NCBI GenBank assembly: GCA_026391235.1
Contig: JAPLDV010000779.1
Span: 1-5,656 of the forward strand
Length of the DNA: 5,656 nucleotides
Direction of reading: 5' to 3'
Origin: Bacteroidia bacterium
GTDB lineage: Bacteria > Bacteroidota > Bacteroidia > Bacteroidales > UBA12481
The position numbers were made by a program, and so were the translations under genes. Below are positions 5,161 through 5,656 of this stretch, one piece after another. Numbering within the stretch: position 1 is the stretch's first letter; each line of letters begins with the position of its first letter. The notes below the pieces were generated by a model. The model made no database searches. It saw nothing but the letters and a program-made list of their open reading frames with translations, and was not told where the DNA came from.

Positions 5161-5656
5161 CGCTTTTTTGATCTCCGCCGCATATTCCCGGATCTTCAGA
5201 ATAGCCTTGGCAATCTGCTCCATATCAGTCCTGGAACCGAGCAACATAGTTTGAAAGAGCCAGACACTTTGTTCCGAGGTGAGTTTGTCATTCTGCGGGC
5301 ATCGACTCCGCTCCAGCCATTGGTTCATTGTTTTCTCACCGTAGATATTCACGTAGTGTTTATTTTTAGCCAGGCCCGTTACGTAAGCATCTTTGTTCAT
5401 CATGCCGTATCCGTTGGAACAGGGCACACCTTCTTTCGTAAGGGCTTCCAGAAATTTGTCGCGGCTTAGTCCTGCAAAATGAGTCTTATCGTACCGGAAC
5501 ATATACAAATGATAGGCACTACGGGTAGTTCCTTCGTATAGCTTTGCCGGTGTGATACCCGGAATCTCATTCAGCATCTTTGTCAGATAATTGGCGTTTT
5601 CGGTCCGGATATTTGTCTGCTCAACAACACGGGTCATTTGGGCAATCAACAAATTG
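5158..5656 (-). CDS. DegT/DnrJ/EryC1/StrS family PLP aminotransferase, C-terminal part (5' end outside window)
   Basis: About 165 C-terminal residues are present; the frame is open to the right edge, so this is the end of a protein normally near 370-450 residues. Recognisable pieces are NLLIAQMTRVVEQ (helix after the PLP domain), YHLYMFRYDKTHFAGLSRDK, FLEALTKEGVPCSNGY, and WLFQTMLLGSRTDMEQIAKA near the end. They match the small C-terminal domain of DegT-type sugar aminotransferases, which use PLP to move an amino group onto (or off) a keto-sugar or keto-cyclitol. The PLP-binding lysine lies outside the window, so activity and substrate cannot be judged. The TTG at 5652 is not a real start, because the family's sequence continues upstream. 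It is likely cytoplasmic and the first gene of a unit with the ceramidase-like gene. Confidence 0.9.
   Translation of the reverse strand, partial: NLLIAQMTRVVEQTNIRTENANYLTKMLNEIPGITPAKLYEGTTRSAYHLYMFRYDKTHFAGLSRDKFLEALTKEGVPCSNGYGMMNKDAYVTGLAKNKHYVNIYGEKTMNQWLERSRCPQNDKLTSEQSVWLFQTMLLGSRTDMEQIAKAILKIREYAAEIKKA

Noticed and set aside
5251..5469. A 72-codon plus-strand frame opposite the aminotransferase
   Set aside because: It is antisense to well-conserved DegT family sequence and has no recognisable features.

Overview
The window looks like a carbohydrate/envelope-metabolism region from a bacterium of the Bacteroidetes, probably an environmental or gut-type saccharolytic lineage. The evidence is indirect. 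Starts are A/T-rich and lack clear Shine-Dalgarno sequences, one TAnnTTTG-type -7 promoter element is visible, the secreted glycosidase carries a lipoprotein signal, and the protein families present (DegT/DnrJ/EryC1/StrS aminotransferase, ceramidase-like hydrolase, six-hairpin glycosidase, DUF5054) are frequent in that phylum. All convincing genes lie on the minus strand, so the biological order runs from right to left.

Right part (5656 to 3188): the C-terminal half of a DegT/DnrJ/EryC1/StrS-type PLP aminotransferase enters from the right edge. It is followed after a 41-bp spacer, containing a perfect ATTATTA tandem repeat, by a complete 642-residue exported hydrolase of the neutral ceramidase-like superfamily. 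This protein is split near its N-terminus by five tandem ~40-residue Trp-anchored repeats, best read as an inserted tectonin-like beta-propeller. The two genes probably form one operon.

Middle (about 3187 to 2449): no intact long gene. It holds an intrinsic terminator pointing rightwards on the plus strand, a small and doubtful plus-strand ORF in front of it, and what look like two minus-strand gene remnants: the tail of a GH32-type beta-sandwich protein, and the N-terminus of an AAA+ ATPase with an intact Walker A motif and an in-frame TGA. This is probably a scar of deletions or recombination between the two halves of the window.

Left part (2448 to 1 and beyond): one uninterrupted minus-strand reading frame encodes a large lipoprotein with no in-frame ATG. 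It fuses an (alpha/alpha)6 six-hairpin glycosidase domain to a GH38-like DUF5054 domain and runs off the left edge. It is easy to miss because its stop codon lies outside the window and its start is irregular. The simplest picture is a surface or periplasmic glycan-processing locus: two secreted multi-domain hydrolases and an enzyme for amino- or keto-sugars. The substrate cannot be told from the sequence.
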